DNA of 64,000 nucleotides from Pirellulaceae bacterium (GTDB lineage: Bacteria > Planctomycetota > Planctomycetia > Pirellulales > Pirellulaceae), in assembly GCA_026004775.1 (NCBI GenBank), contig BPJU01000005.1, positions 62,001-126,000 of the forward strand. Reading direction: 5' to 3'. Below, piece after piece: positions 19,597 to 28,476 of this stretch. The notes beneath the pieces were generated by a model that saw only the letters and a program-made list of their open reading frames with translations, was not told where the DNA came from and did no database searches. Both the position numbers and the translations under genes were made by a program. Within the stretch, counting starts at the first letter, position 1; each line of letters begins with the position of its first letter.

Positions 19597-20169
19597 CTAG
19601 GCGGCCCGTCGCACAGGGCGAACTCGCCGCTCGGCCCATTGCCGGATCGTAGCGACCTCCAGCTTTCGATACTCGACCGGCAACCGATCTCCGGAAGGTC
19701 GACTGAGGGCCAGCACCAGCGACTGGTCGGTCAGCATCCGCGGTACGTACAACCAAGCCGCCTCAAGGGCGTCGTGCTGTACGTCACAGTTGAAGATCAA
19801 CAAGTCCGTACCCATCAGGTCATTAGCCACACGCCGAATCGCTTCAGCCGGTGTACCGGGTACCAATCGTACCGAAGACGCCCACCGAGACAGACGGCGG
19901 TAGACGTTTTTCAGTGAACATTCCGGCGGTGCATCACTGTTCAACTCGAACAGGTCGATTCCCGCGTATCGGACGCGACGGCCGCCCTGGGCAAGCCATC
20001 GCAGGACGCGTTCGGCTCGGCGCCCGTCCCCTACACCGACCTCTACGATCAGCCGGCAAGGGTGCCGCCATAACCATCGGTATATGACTCGTTCAGCTAC
20101 CGGCTTCGACCAATATGCCAGATACCAATAGCGGATCCATTCGAATGTTGCAGTCCCCACCGTTGTCAT
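19597..20169 (-). CDS. SAM-methyltransferase-like protein
   Basis: 190 residues. A class I methyltransferase-like Rossmann motif, 'IVEVGVGDGRRAERVLRWL', is followed by an acidic strand end 'YAGIDLFELN' and a fourth strand 'TDLLIFNCDVQHDAL'. No known substrate-binding signature follows, and it could be a pseudo-enzyme. It is convergent with the dehydrogenase gene (70 bp between stops). The ATG at 20169 opens 'MTTVGTATFEWIRYWYLAYW'; the 53 codons open upstream are Arg/Cys-rich and probably not translated. Confidence 0.78.
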   Translation of the reverse strand: MTTVGTATFEWIRYWYLAYWSKPVAERVIYRWLWRHPCRLIVEVGVGDGRRAERVLRWLAQGGRRVRYAGIDLFELNSDAPPECSLKNVYRRLSRWASSVRLVPGTPAEAIRRVANDLMGTDLLIFNCDVQHDALEAAWLYVPRMLTDQSLVLALSRPSGDRLPVEYRKLEVATIRQWAERRVRPVRRAA

Positions 20170-20361
20170 CCCACAAGACGCTTTCCGCACGCCAGTTAAC
20201 CATGTGCAGTTATTCCATCGGCAAACACGCCGGGTAAAACCAATTCGTCCGAAGCGCGCGTCAATCTCGATGCCCCGCCACCGCGGCTTCAGCAGGCAAT
20301 GCTTTCCGGCGCTGGTTCGAATAACCAACTTTAGCGACCATGCGGGTCGTAGCAGATTTCA

Positions 20362-20493
20362 TCAAGTTGCGTAGTTGACTTGTACCCGAATTATTTTCTC
20401 CAGCACACCCAGCTTCTCATCACGTTCTATAGTTTCGATGGCAGGTTTCGGGCCGATTATTGAGCACTTGTGGAAGTTCTTATCGGTCTTCAT
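20362..20493 (-). CDS. 43-residue small protein
   Basis: Starts MKTDKNFHKCSIIGP and continues with a charged helix 'ETIERDEKLGVLEKIIRV'. It is supported by an excellent ribosome site, GGGGGAGG, 5 bases before the ATG at 20493, and by a protein-like composition unlike the Arg-rich shadows around it. I do not recognise the family. It starts 75 bp from the divergent subtilase gene and ends 192 bp before the methyltransferase-like gene on the same strand. Confidence 0.55.
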   Translation of the reverse strand: MKTDKNFHKCSIIGPKPAIETIERDEKLGVLEKIIRVQVNYAT

Positions 20494-20568
20494 CGCGACC
20501 TCCCCCTGTACAATACGTTGTTGCCGTGAGAAGCTAGCCGACGGGAGAAAACTACGGAAAGCCAACCC

Positions 20569-23500
20569 ATGAAGTTACGTCGTCGCCGCCGATATACGGT
20601 TCGTCCCGAGCTGGCTGTCGAGCTGCTCGAGCCCCGGCAGTTGCTGGCCGCCACACCGGTTCCGGACTTTTTTCTGGACGCATGGGAAGAGCCAGCCCTG
20701 GTCCATTTTGCCGAACTGCAACCGAATCTGTCGCAGGTTCATGCGGCGACCGGCGTGGCAGCGGTTCGGGATGCGTACGGCCTGGACGGTTACGGGCAGA
20801 CGGTGGTCATTGTCGATAGCGGAATTGCGTGGGACCATGTGGCCCTGGGTGGCGGATATGGGAGCGGCTACAAGGTTGTGGGAGGTTGGGATTTTGCCGA
20901 AAACGATGCCGACCCGTATGACGATGGCCCGGCGGGATTCCACGGCACACACGTGGCCGGAATCATCGCCAGTAACGATTCGGTTTACGTCGGCGTTGCG
21001 CCGGGCGTGGATCTGGTGGCACTGCGGGTTTTCAACGATGCCGGTGCCGGCTACTTTTCCTGGGTGGAACAAGCGCTGCAATGGGTACACACCCACCGCG
21101 ACTCGTTCCGCTTTCCGATTACTACGGTCAACATGTCGCTGGGCACGAACTGGAACTCGACCAGTGTGCCGTCCTGGTCGACGATCGAGGATGAGCTGGC
21201 TCAGTTGGCTGCCGACGGCATAACGGTGACGGTCGCCGCCGGAAACGCGTTCGCTCAGTATCAAACTCCCGGCTTGAGTTACCCGGCGTCCAGTCCCTAC
21301 GTCATTCCGGTGATGAGCCTTTCGCCCCAAGGAACGCTCAGTTCGTTCTCGCAGCGGCACGGCCGGGCCATTGCGGCGCCGGGTGAGCGAATCACCAGCA
21401 CGGTGCCCGACCATACTCTAGGAGCGGACGGGGTACCGAACGATTTCGCTACGGCGTCCGGTACCAGTATGGCCGCTCCCTACCTGGCCGGGATAGCCGT
21501 ATTGGTGAGGCAAGCGATGCAGTTTGTCGGAGTGGATGCGATTACGCCACAGCTCATCTATCAGCACTTGCGCAATACCGCCGATACTGTGTACGATGCC
21601 GTTACGCGGAGCACCTACCTGCGTGCCAACGCCCAACGCGCCGTGGACGCGTTGATGCCCGCCGACGACTACGGCTCGTCACCCGACACAGCGCACGATC
21701 TGGGTACGCTTCGCGGAGCCAACACGCTGTCGGGCACCATCCACCGGTTGGATGACGTCGACTATTTCCGATTCGTGGCCGGACAGAGCGGCCGCGTCCA
21801 ACTCCAGGTGAACGCCACGGATTGGATGGTCCCAAACGTCACCGTAACCGGGACGAACCTCAATGTGAGCGGCCCGCAATTGTCGTTCGACGTGACGGCC
21901 GGCGAAAGTTATCTGGTGGCCGTGCGCACATCGGGCGGCATCGGCCACTATCAATTGGCACTTGCTTCCCCGGAAGAGGCTGCGCAAGAAGTTCCTGTCG
22001 ACTGGGGCCTCGTACACTGGACGACGCGCTCGGCCGTCCCGCTGGACGCCGGCACCTGGTACCGTATTCAAGCCACCCTCACCGGTACTCTCACCATCGA
22101 AGCCCGCGCGCCGGATACCGCGCTCCAGATCGACGTACAAACGCCCGAAGGTCAGTCCCTGGCTCGGCAGCAAGCTCGGGGCACCGCCCGCGTGGATCTG
22201 GCCGTCCGCGCCGGTCAAGAATTACTTGTAAGATTCACCGGTGAAGGCACCACCGCCGACGTCTCGCTGTTGAACTTGTTGCAGCGGTCGGGCGGCCAAT
22301 GGCGGCTGGCCGCTTCACCCTCCGCCGATACGGTGCACATACAAGTGGGAGCAACCACCCAAGTCGTGATCAACGGTATCGGCTACGAGCTTCCCAGCTC
22401 GAGCTTCCGCAGCGCTCAGTTGGATGGTTTTGACGCGTCCGATGCGCTGGTGGTGGTGGGCACGAACGCCCGTGAAACCTGGGCACTCCAGCCTTACCGA
22501 TTGACATATTCCGGCCCAAATTCCCAATTGACGGCATCCGGCTTCGGATCGATCGATATCGACGGACTTGCCGGAGGTGACTCGGTCACCATCGGCGATT
22601 CGCCGGGCAACGATCGACTGTCGGGTGACCCGACTCACGTCACCTTGGCCGGCACCGGTTATCGATTGTCCGCAGCCCGTTTCGGCTCGCTTACCGTTTC
22701 CGGCAGCCAGGGTCTCGATACGGCGGAGCTTTCCGATTCTGCCGGCAACGACACCTATCGAGGCTCGCCAACCGAAGCTCTTCTTCAAGGCACGGGCTAC
22801 AGCATTCTGGTGCGCAACTTCGATCAGATTCTGGTGGAAAGTAAGGCAGGGGGCTTTGACCGAGCAATTCTGGCCGATTCACCTGGGAACGATCGATTCT
22901 ATTCAGACGAGCAGCAGTCGACTCTGGAAGGGAGCGGGTTCCGGCACACGGTGCGCGGGTTTGACGAATTGGTGGTCACAGCCGGTCGCGGCTATGATCA
23001 GGCGAGACTGGAAGGCTCGAACGGCGGCGACATCTTCGAAAGTTGGGGGGCCACGGCACGATTGCGTACCGCTCTGCGAACCGTGCTGCTGGCCGGATTC
23101 GACACGCTGGAAGTCGACGGCCTGGGGGGCAGCGACCAGGCCGTGATGCAAGGGACGCGCAAGGCCGACTATTTTCAAGCCTCGATCGATTCAGCTCTTT
23201 TTGCCGGCAACGGGTGGAACCATCGCTTGTACGGTTTTCAAACCGTGCGAGCCCTCGGCGGTGGCGGGCGCGATTCGGCCGTCTTGATCGGTACTCCAGA
23301 AGCCGACCTATACACCGGCTCACCCGGTTCCGGTACGCTCGAAGGCCCCGGCTACCGTTTTGAAGCCAACGGTTTTTCTCAGATCGTCGTCCAGGGCAAC
23401 GGCGGGACCGATACGGCGCAAGTGTACGGTCGAGGTCGCGGTGACCGGTATCAGCGGCTGGTCAATTCCGTACTGGTATGGGGCACGGGCTACAGTCACG

Positions 23501-23850
23501 TGTTGCAAGGCTTCTCACAAGTGGCCGTGTATGCCGGCTCCTCGAACCGATTACTGGGCACTGTGCAGTTAGCTGCACCAGGCAGTGGAGCCAACCTGCT
23601 GCGGCTGTTGTTGCGGTCCGGTACTCCGCTGGCCGGCCTTTCCCAGAGTCTGATCGTGGACCGGCTGGCGTCCGGACAGGCCCCAGCCGTTTCGGGAACG
23701 GAGCTGAAGCGAGACACGTTGCCGCATTACGTCGATGAGGTTCTTGCCGGCTGGCCGTCGGAGAGTCATGCACCGCACGAGCATACTCTTGGCGTGCTGC
23801 AATTCTTGCGATCGGCGGTAGATTTTCTCTTGGCCGATGAGCTGTGGTGA
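20569..23850 (+). CDS. LEPRxLL-type extracellular subtilisin-like protease (S8) with C-terminal repeat array
   Basis: 1093 residues. The N-terminus is very basic ('MKLRRRRRYTVRPELA') and then reads 'LEPRQLLA' (residues 20-27), the LEPRxLL motif found on large exported planctomycete proteins. The catalytic domain (about 60-360) has a complete triad: Asp83 in 'VIVDSG', His125 in 'HGTHVAG' and Ser300 in 'GTSMAAP', with the oxyanion Asn in 'AAGNAFA'. A pre-peptidase-type beta domain follows ('DDVDYFRFVAGQSG', near 395). Residues 625-992 are eight 46-residue repeats, and the last 100 are unassigned. Probably exported and surface-held, but the export route is not shown by a classical signal peptide. 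Confidence 0.93.
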   Translation: MKLRRRRRYTVRPELAVELLEPRQLLAATPVPDFFLDAWEEPALVHFAELQPNLSQVHAATGVAAVRDAYGLDGYGQTVVIVDSGIAWDHVALGGGYGSGYKVVGGWDFAENDADPYDDGPAGFHGTHVAGIIASNDSVYVGVAPGVDLVALRVFNDAGAGYFSWVEQALQWVHTHRDSFRFPITTVNMSLGTNWNSTSVPSWSTIEDELAQLAADGITVTVAAGNAFAQYQTPGLSYPASSPYVIPVMSLSPQGTLSSFSQRHGRAIAAPGERITSTVPDHTLGADGVPNDFATASGTSMAAPYLAGIAVLVRQAMQFVGVDAITPQLIYQHLRNTADTVYDAVTRSTYLRANAQRAVDALMPADDYGSSPDTAHDLGTLRGANTLSGTIHRLDDVDYFRFVAGQSGRVQLQVNATDWMVPNVTVTGTNLNVSGPQLSFDVTAGESYLVAVRTSGGIGHYQLALASPEEAAQEVPVDWGLVHWTTRSAVPLDAGTWYRIQATLTGTLTIEARAPDTALQIDVQTPEGQSLARQQARGTARVDLAVRAGQELLVRFTGEGTTADVSLLNLLQRSGGQWRLAASPSADTVHIQVGATTQVVINGIGYELPSSSFRSAQLDGFDASDALVVVGTNARETWALQPYRLTYSGPNSQLTASGFGSIDIDGLAGGDSVTIGDSPGNDRLSGDPTHVTLAGTGYRLSAARFGSLTVSGSQGLDTAELSDSAGNDTYRGSPTEALLQGTGYSILVRNFDQILVESKAGGFDRAILADSPGNDRFYSDEQQSTLEGSGFRHTVRGFDELVVTAGRGYDQARLEGSNGGDIFESWGATARLRTALRTVLLAGFDTLEVDGLGGSDQAVMQGTRKADYFQASIDSALFAGNGWNHRLYGFQTVRALGGGGRDSAVLIGTPEADLYTGSPGSGTLEGPGYRFEANGFSQIVVQGNGGTDTAQVYGRGRGDRYQRLVNSVLVWGTGYSHVLQGFSQVAVYAGSSNRLLGTVQLAAPGSGANLLRLLLRSGTPLAGLSQSLIVDRLASGQAPAVSGTELKRDTLPHYVDEVLAGWPSESHAPHEHTLGVLQFLRSAVDFLLADELW
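22441..23544 (+). repeat. Eight tandem 46-residue repeats in the subtilase
   Basis: Residues 625-992 divide into eight units of exactly 46 residues with no gaps. Each begins with Asp-x-(Ala/Val), has 'GD/GN-D' near position 11, 'GTGY' or similar at 25-28, an aromatic 'F' near 35 and a 'G-x-G' at the end. The pattern of short hydrophobic strands between Gly/Asp turns suggests a beta-solenoid. Units diverge in sequence but never in length, which implies strong structural selection. Confidence 0.8.
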
Positions 23851-24037
23851 AGTAGACCTACCAGGATGACAACCTTCGGGCAACGGCTGCCGCGTTGAGC
23901 ATTCCCGGCTTCCCCGAAGCCGGCAGTCTCCTCGGCGCTGCATTTGCCGCCACGCCCAGCACTCGATCAATCAGCTCAACGCTTCGACGCACGCGTTTCC
24001 GGGCAAGCCGTGTTTTGCAGGCTGCCAGGCGTGCTTT

Positions 24038-24073
24038 GTGGGATGCCGTTTTTCGGCGATTTCCCACTTTTTT
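24038..24073 (+). terminator. Rho-independent terminator after the subtilase gene
   Basis: GTGGGA (24038-24043) pairs with TCCCAC (24062-24067), with an inner GCCG/CGGC stem around a T-rich loop, followed directly by six T (24068-24073). This is the clearest intrinsic terminator of the window. It lies 188 bp after the stop. A second hairpin nearer the stop, CCGGCTTC (23905-23912) with GAAGCCGG (23916-23923), has no T-run. No gene is supported in the 461-bp gap that holds both. Confidence 0.8.
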
Positions 24074-24311
24074 GGACACCCGTATGTCAGCCAGTCGGCC
24101 ACGAATGCGCGCAGTTTTGCTACGGCCGGTTATGCTTACGCGGTAATGTCGGGTGTTCGCACGTAACCGATCGCGCGCGAGGCGATCGTGCTGGGTTCGT
24201 GGCGGAGAAGCGACCACGGCATCCCGCTTCGCCGCATCGGCAGCGCGCGACAACCGACGGGCCGAAATCGACAGCAGGAGCGGCGGGGATAGAGACGAAA
24301 GGAGGAGACTC

Positions 24312-25640
24312 ATGAGGTGTCAGATCGTTGTTCGCACCGCATCCGGCTTCATGCAATGGACGGCCAGTGAGTGGTTAGCCGTTCAGTTGATGGCCTGCGT
24401 CAGTGTGGATCCCAAGACAAGCGACGAGTTGGAAACGGCGCTTCGCACGTACCGTCCCGAACACCGATTGATGGAGCATGCTCAGCCTCTGGGCCGGTTG
24501 AGCGAGCCACCGGCGCTTGTGGAAAAGCCGCAGGAACAAACTTGGTGTTTTATCGACTTGATTGGCCGCACGATCGTTGTTTCGCCGGATTTTTGCGATG
24601 TTCGCCCAAAAGGGGGTTGTCACGGCTGGCAGCCGGATGACGAGGATCCGGCCGGTGGGTGGTACGAAGTGAGCGAGTCATCGCCGGAGATGCAACGACT
24701 GGCTTACATCCATATTCCGCCGCATTGGAAATTTTTCCGCGGGCGCAGCGATTGGCAAAGCCTCGTGGAGCGGCGCTATCGCAAAGCGCAACAAGAACCG
24801 ATCGTCGATTCGTACACCGTCCTTTGGGGAGCGCCTTTATGGGAACACCTGGCCGAGTCGGTCCGTTCCGCGTCCGATGAAAAGGACCCGCGGACTCAGA
24901 TGCGGGAGATCCACATCCGCTGGATACTGACACCTCATCCGCTACTGGCTGATTGCACGCCCCAACAAGTCTTGATGGCCGGATGCGAGTATGTGGAAGC
25001 GGACATGGAAAACCGCCGCCACTATTGGTCGCGTCTTCGCACACCTCCTCAGCCGGTTCCCGTCAACAGTTCCACATACCGTTTTGGCCCCTATTGCGAA
25101 GAGCACCATGCTCTGCACTTCGACTACGTGCGCACCCTACTGGAGGAAGCCTGGACGTATCGCAGCACCATGCCCGACGCCGCCGTGTCGGAGTGGGTGG
25201 CGGGTTTGGAACGGCGTGCCTCCGGCTGGTGGGATTCGCCTTCCGCGGTCTTGGATTCGGAGATGTCGAATCACGAGTTTTGGGACCGGTACCGGCAGCG
25301 CGTGCCGCTTGTCAGGAGCCGCGTTTTCTCCTGCCTGGCAACGTCTGCTCGTGCACAGCAGTTGCTGGCCGAATGCCCTCCCTTTTTTGAACACATTGTT
25401 TGGGGACCAACCGACGAGGAAGACCTGCCGGTATTTTCCACGCTATACGTCGACATCCCGTGGTTTCCGTGGCAAATCGATTTCGAGGAAGACGATTCCG
25501 GAAGACTACGGCTTCATGCTGGCGCTTTGAAACCGATGTTGGCAGACGACTTTTTTGCCGAGTACTGGAACGGCGAGTCACCCATCGATGACCTGTTCGG
25601 CATCGAACCCGACGAATTGAGCCCCGGCGACGCTTCATGA
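24312..25640 (+). CDS. Hypothetical protein, 442 residues
   Basis: Supported by a strong ribosome site (AAAGGAGGAG, 5-6 bases before the ATG at 24312) and by consistent protein-like composition. I do not recognise it. The protein is soluble, rich in Trp, Pro and acidic residues, with no signal peptide or membrane segment. Segments such as 'DSYTVLWGAPLWEHLAE', 'REIHIRWILTPHPLLADC' and 'TLYVDIPWFPWQIDFEED' suggest a mixed alpha/beta fold. The last 50 residues are acidic. It stands alone between the subtilase terminator and a long gene-free region. No function can be assigned. Confidence 0.85.
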   Translation: MRCQIVVRTASGFMQWTASEWLAVQLMACVSVDPKTSDELETALRTYRPEHRLMEHAQPLGRLSEPPALVEKPQEQTWCFIDLIGRTIVVSPDFCDVRPKGGCHGWQPDDEDPAGGWYEVSESSPEMQRLAYIHIPPHWKFFRGRSDWQSLVERRYRKAQQEPIVDSYTVLWGAPLWEHLAESVRSASDEKDPRTQMREIHIRWILTPHPLLADCTPQQVLMAGCEYVEADMENRRHYWSRLRTPPQPVPVNSSTYRFGPYCEEHHALHFDYVRTLLEEAWTYRSTMPDAAVSEWVAGLERRASGWWDSPSAVLDSEMSNHEFWDRYRQRVPLVRSRVFSCLATSARAQQLLAECPPFFEHIVWGPTDEEDLPVFSTLYVDIPWFPWQIDFEEDDSGRLRLHAGALKPMLADDFFAEYWNGESPIDDLFGIEPDELSPGDAS

Positions 25641-25985
25641 ACAGGCGGCCGCGGGGATCCGCACCGGCACTTGCCGCCATCGATTCATGTGTCGAAAGCG
25701 TTTCAATCGCATTTTGACGCTGGAATCGACCAAAGCACCGTGCACACTTGACGCGAACCCCGCACGCATAATCATGGAATCGGGACCTGCGCCCCTAAGG
25801 CGTGCGATTTCCTGGCCAAGTTGCCCCCAAGGTTGCATAAATCTTGGGCTCACGCGGCGCTTCGAAGCATCGTGCGATTCAGAGCAACCAGAGTTTTGTG
25901 CCGTGGTGCGGCCCGCTCCCCCGAAAGTGCCGGAGAAACCCTTCCGGCACGCTCATTGCGCTGCGTGCGGAAAAAACTTACCCAC

Positions 25986-26087
25986 GCCCTCTCCCCCAGC
26001 ATGTGGGGGGGGAGAGGGCAGGGTGAGGGGGGGCAGCAGAATAACTAACCCCTCACCCAGACCATCTCCCCCTAACGGGGGAGATGG
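25986..26087. repeat. Nested GC-rich palindromic repeat (REP/MITE-like, three stems)
   Basis: Three stems fit together like a clover: GCCCTCTCCCCC (25986-25997) with GGGGGAGAGGGC (26008-26019), 12 bp; GGGTGAGGGG (26021-26030) with CCCCTCACCC (26049-26058), 10 bp; and CCATCTCCCCC (26062-26072) with GGGGGAGATGG (26077-26087), 11 bp around TAAC. Similar 'CCCTCTCCCCC...GGGTGAGGGG' elements are dispersed in many bacterial genomes. There is no associated transposase in the window. Confidence 0.8.
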
Positions 26088-26462
26088 AGTGCGGTCTATT
26101 CGTCATCCCGTCCACTTGCCTCCACCAGGGGCGTTCGGTGTTCGACCTATTTATGCCAGTCGATGAGCAACCGGTTTGCCGGACGATTGGTCCCTTTTCT
26201 GTTGCCGACGCTGGATAGCTCATAATATCGAGTGGCCTACGCACTCCTTGCCCTGTGCCAGCGTACGGCAGTGATTCCACACGCGCTCTAGATAATCTTG
26301 GCGCTCGACAGAAAAATGATTTCGAAAAAAAACGGTCTATTATTCTGACCCCTTTTTATCTTTTCGCCAAAACATCGAAGCTGAACAACCAGAAAGGGCT
26401 CACGCACATTGAGTCGATAGTAATCTACATTCGTCAGCCAGCCAAGGTTGCTAGCTGACCAC

Positions 26463-26476
26463 CCGCGAACGGTTAC
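26463..26476 (+). repeat. Degenerate copy of the 14-bp CCGTGAACGGTTAC repeat
   Basis: The bases here match the copies at 62438-62451 and 62796-62809 at 13 of 14 positions (C replaces T at position 4). It lies in the gene-free region left of the toxin/ATPase operon. Confidence 0.45.
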
Positions 26477-26572
26477 CCCCCGGCTAAACCACAGCTTTCC
26501 CCGAGAAATACGCGAGACTCCATGTCACGAGCGGCGATTATTATGCGTTTAGATGCTCTATCAGCGAAAAAA

Positions 26573-28471
26573 CTACGGTCGCGCCTCGCTCATTGGCAGA
26601 TCGCCCCAGCCAAGCGGCTTCTCCCGAAAGAACTTCGGCCGAATATCCTCGCCGCATATCATCCGGCGTATCTCGGCACAATCAGCCAGAAAATCCGCCA
26701 TACTCACCTGTTTATATCGCCAACAACTAAACTCGGAGCGACTCCTCAAGCCGAGTCGCCGCTCAGCCTCGGATAACGCTTCCAAGCCCTCGTCTCGATC
26801 GCCCAATATCCAATAAGTCACCGCCATGCACTGGGCCAGGTTGGCATTCGCCAGTTCGACAGAGCCCGTCAGCTCGGCATGCAAGGCTGCCACTCGCTCA
26901 AAAGCCTTCCGCGGTGCCGTTCCCGACCGTGCCCATACCGCCATCCCATAATTAAAGGCATCGTTAATCGGCATGGTATCGATCGCTTCATGCTTTTCGT
27001 CGAATATCTTGATTGCGTCAGCGTATCTCCCCACACTGATATAACTCAGAACCAAGTCATACTTCAACACCGCCACATTATCTCTATCGCTGCCGTCGTC
27101 CCTTCGCAACGCTTCTTCTGCCAGCTCGATGAATACCAACTGACCTACATCGTCCCAATTGAGATTCTCGAAAAGCGTCACGAGTTCGCCGGCATCGCAT
27201 TTCCTCACGCGAGGCACATCAATTAGGTGTCTTACTGCGCTTGGATCCATTTCTCGAAGCAGTCCAACAGCCTTCTTGAGCTGCCAGAAATCCAGATCCG
27301 GCTTTTGTAACAGTGCCTGCAAGTCGCGATACGCCTCCGCGCCTCTCCGAAGACGATGCAAATTTTCAGCTCTAAGCAAAAGTCCTCGGGCATTGTCCGG
27401 GTTTAGATCAAGAAGTCGAGTCAGAACATCCAAGGCATCTTGCAGTCTGCCAATGCTAGTAAAATAGTCGGCGATGAGCCACAAAACTTTCCGATCAGAT
27501 CCATGATACTGAAGTATGCGGTCCAGCTTGTTATCCGGATACACTAAGTTCCCGACGGTAAGATCCAGCGCAGCGAGTGTGCCAAGAATCTTGTCTTCCT
27601 TAAGTTTTCGAAGTTTCGCTATCGCCACCTCTCTGTCCTCAAAATTATTCTGAATCACTTTTCGTGCAAGCCGGCGGTATTCCCTGGAGAGGCGGGTTCG
27701 CGGTCTGGATACGACAAAGATACGCTGGTTGAGAAACGCAAAACTGTCATACCGGTGGATTACCGCATGCGGTTTGCTGAAGCGAAGTTCGCGCTGGAAA
27801 CGCTCAATGCGCTTCCGCAAAACAGCATGTTCGTCGTCCAGATCGGATACATTGGAAGCGACAAAATAAAGCTGGATTCCCGCGTCATGAACCGAATTGG
27901 CCGTGGCGCGAAGGGTTTCCACAACTACTTTCAGGCCCTCAAGGTTTTCCAGGTTAGGGAAGAAAAGAATGACCACTGCGTCAGGAAGCTGGCGAGTACA
28001 GATGCCCGCCACTTCCGTGTAACCGGTGCGGGAATCAACTAGTAAATAGTCGCTCCTGCAATATTCGGCGCACTGGGCCTTCAAATCCTCAAACAGCAAA
28101 TACCCATAGTTCTTTTCGTACAAGGCCCCCCAGTCGATTGCTGCCAGCTTCCGGTGATACTCCTCATTCTGTTTTCCGGCAGGCATTACCCACAGATCGA
28201 CGGGATGTTTGCCGAGAGCCGGCACTTGGTACACGTAATTCCGGATGTCCGGCGACTCTTTCCGCTCAAGATAGTCGCTTACAAACTCGACCACGCCCGG
28301 CATCGGTTCCTTGGGCCGCAGGGCAGGAAAGGTGGTGATTCCCGGCGCTTCCAGATCGAAATCGACGATCATCACCCGCTTGCCCTGGAGCGCCAAATAG
28401 GCCGCCACATTCACCAGGGCCAGCGTGCGGCCCACCCCGCCCTTAAAGGAATAAAAGGTAATCGTGTACAT
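26573..28471 (-). CDS. KGGVGR-variant ParA/MinD-like ATPase with helical TPR-like C-terminus
   Basis: 632 residues. The N-terminal domain (1-250) is a deviant-Walker P-loop NTPase: 'FYSFKGGVGRTLAL' (residues 6-19), A' strand 'VMIVDFDLEAPG', and Walker B 'YLLVDSRTGYTEVAG'. The KGGVGR form, with Arg in place of the usual Lys of ParA/MinD, marks a distinct group often found in multi-gene signalling or conflict loci. Residues about 290-600 are helical repeats ('ADYFTSIGRLQDALDVLTRLLDLNPDN' pattern, TPR-like). It is the third gene of the operon. Its ATG is 5 bp after the antitoxin stop; an upstream GTG at 28480 overlaps that stop as GTGA, so translation is probably coupled. No membrane segment. 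Confidence 0.85.
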   Translation of the reverse strand: MYTITFYSFKGGVGRTLALVNVAAYLALQGKRVMIVDFDLEAPGITTFPALRPKEPMPGVVEFVSDYLERKESPDIRNYVYQVPALGKHPVDLWVMPAGKQNEEYHRKLAAIDWGALYEKNYGYLLFEDLKAQCAEYCRSDYLLVDSRTGYTEVAGICTRQLPDAVVILFFPNLENLEGLKVVVETLRATANSVHDAGIQLYFVASNVSDLDDEHAVLRKRIERFQRELRFSKPHAVIHRYDSFAFLNQRIFVVSRPRTRLSREYRRLARKVIQNNFEDREVAIAKLRKLKEDKILGTLAALDLTVGNLVYPDNKLDRILQYHGSDRKVLWLIADYFTSIGRLQDALDVLTRLLDLNPDNARGLLLRAENLHRLRRGAEAYRDLQALLQKPDLDFWQLKKAVGLLREMDPSAVRHLIDVPRVRKCDAGELVTLFENLNWDDVGQLVFIELAEEALRRDDGSDRDNVAVLKYDLVLSYISVGRYADAIKIFDEKHEAIDTMPINDAFNYGMAVWARSGTAPRKAFERVAALHAELTGSVELANANLAQCMAVTYWILGDRDEGLEALSEAERRLGLRSRSEFSCWRYKQVSMADFLADCAEIRRMICGEDIRPKFFREKPLGWGDLPMSEARP

Positions 28472-28476
28472 GTCGG

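Larger units (their letters stand above)
25641..26572. other. 932-bp region without a supported gene
   Basis: Holds the nested palindromic repeat at 25986-26087 and a single degenerate copy (26463-26476) of the CCGTGAACGGTTAC repeat seen near 62.4 kb. AGGGGTCAGAAT on the minus strand near 26341-26353 resembles a short sequence often found beside repeats and transposase remnants. The part from about 26290 to 26440 is clearly more AT-rich than its surroundings. Open frames inside have neither ribosome sites nor recognisable protein. It reads like repeat and insertion debris at the edge of the accessory island. Confidence 0.55.

Noticed and set aside
23858-24313. 151-codon minus-strand frame after the subtilase gene
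   Set aside because: Arg/Ala/Ser-rich translation with no family likeness or ribosome site, and it runs straight through an intrinsic terminator.
25986-26087. Possible CRISPR-like array from repeated C-rich segments
   Set aside because: The repeats are inverted, not direct, and there are no spacers or cas genes.
26255-26458. 67-codon rightward frame in the gene-free region
   Set aside because: No ribosome site, and it covers the AT-rich repeat debris; the sequence does not look like a protein.
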